A stretch of DNA of 64,000 nt from Alpinimonas psychrophila (lineage in GTDB: Bacteria; Actinomycetota; Actinomycetes; Actinomycetales; Microbacteriaceae): contig NZ_JACGWU010000003.1 in assembly GCF_014137865.1 (NCBI RefSeq), positions 1 to 64,000 of the forward strand, read 5' to 3'. Shown in pieces: positions 63,661-64,000 of this stretch; within the stretch, counting starts at the first letter, position 1, and each line of letters starts with the position of its first letter. Under the pieces are notes generated by a model that saw only the letters and a program-made list of their open reading frames with translations, did no database searches and was not told the DNA's origin. The position numbers and the translations under genes are program-made.

Positions 63661-64000
63661 TTAGTACTTCCTCTCCATGGGCTGATAATTCGTGATGACG
63701 ACCGGTTTCCAGTCGAGCTTGATGTGGTCGCCGGCGTGCTCCGAGGAAGCATCACCGGTGAGGTACGCCATGGTGTGAACCATGTAGTCCTCGTCGTTGC
63801 GCAGAGGGTAGTCATCGCGCATGTGACCGCCACGGCTTTCCTTGCGGTTACGCGCTGAGTAGACGACAACCTCGGCGAGGTCAAGCAGGAAGCCCAGTTC
63901 CACGGCCTCGAGGAGGTCGGTGTTAAACCGCTTACCCTTGTCGTGAATGGAGATGTTCTTGTAACCCTCGCGCAGTTTCGTGATGGTGTCGGTGACCTGG
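63661..64000 (-). CDS. sdhA: Succinate dehydrogenase flavoprotein subunit (C-terminal part only)
   Basis: The last ~112 codons of SdhA; the 5' part lies beyond the window end. Conserved C-terminal features include AVELGFLLDLAEVVVYSARNRKESRGGHMRDDYP, whose RxSRGGHxRxDYP block is characteristic of SdhA/FrdA, and the terminal NYQPMERKY. Located directly before sdhB in the same operon. Confidence 0.95.
   Translation of the reverse strand, partial: QVTDTITKLREGYKNISIHDKGKRFNTDLLEAVELGFLLDLAEVVVYSARNRKESRGGHMRDDYPLRNDEDYMVHTMAYLTGDASSEHAGDHIKLDWKPVVITNYQPMERKY

Overview
The window comes from a mid-to-high GC actinobacterium, most likely a member of the Microbacteriaceae. Signs of this are the lysine/alanine/proline-rich tail on topoisomerase I, a long actinobacterial HolB next to tmk and a TAP-like secreted hydrolase, a small BlaI/M56 pair, an AbiEi/DUF559-type protein, and an FMN-riboswitch rib operon in the order ribD-ribE-ribBA-ribH. 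No phage genes, transposases or CRISPR arrays were seen. Species cannot be named from the sequence alone.

Layout: (1) 1-5754, housekeeping: topA (5' end outside the window), tmk, holB and a lipoprotein peptidase, tightly coupled. (2) 5770-10753, a metal/haem module: an MFS transporter, M56 protease and BlaI repressor on the minus strand diverge from a PCu(A)C copper chaperone, a Tat-exported DyP peroxidase and a CopC protein. Two BlaI-like operators lie between the two arms. A tRNA-Thr(CGT) follows. (3) About 10.9-45.1 kb, a large aromatic-catabolic region. It begins with a benzoylformate-decarboxylase-like enzyme, a benzaldehyde-type dehydrogenase and an unusual LDH/MDH-family dehydrogenase. 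Next is a minus-strand homoprotocatechuate meta-cleavage operon: amidase, FAH-RraA fusion, GntR regulator, DapA-like aldolase, HpaE and HpaD. Peripheral enzymes follow: a GMC oxidoreductase, an amidohydrolase, a MoaF-like protein and an aryl-alcohol dehydrogenase. A hydroxyquinol branch comes next: an intradiol dioxygenase, maleylacetate reductase, an HpaB-like hydroxylase, an HpaC-like flavin reductase and a 1023-residue STAND/BTAD regulator. The region ends with an AraC regulator plus a decayed second copy, a branched-chain-type ABC importer and succinate-semialdehyde dehydrogenase. (4) 45.2-64 kb, mostly core genes again: quinone oxidoreductase, ABC exporter, riboflavin operon, trpS, xthA, BrkB, the fructose PTS operon with HPr and ptsI, and sdhB/sdhA (sdhA cut by the window end).

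How the catabolic genes fit together (inference): a 2-hydroxy-arylacetate could be oxidised, decarboxylated and oxidised again to an aromatic acid. 3,4-dihydroxyphenylacetate would be cleaved by HpaD and carried to pyruvate plus succinic semialdehyde. The GabD-like enzyme at 43.6 kb would take the semialdehyde to succinate, and SdhAB lies downstream in central metabolism. Hydroxyquinol would be cleaved separately to maleylacetate and reduced to 3-oxoadipate. The stretch around 28.4-38.7 kb is visibly poorer in G+C than its flanks and carries gene remnants, so this branch looks acquired. The most interesting points are the FAH-RraA fusion in an otherwise incomplete homoprotocatechuate operon, the hydrophobic specificity residue in the LDH/MDH-like enzyme beside a decarboxylase that lacks the usual active-site His281, the similar palindromes in front of two separate catabolic units, and several large unexplained inverted repeats.
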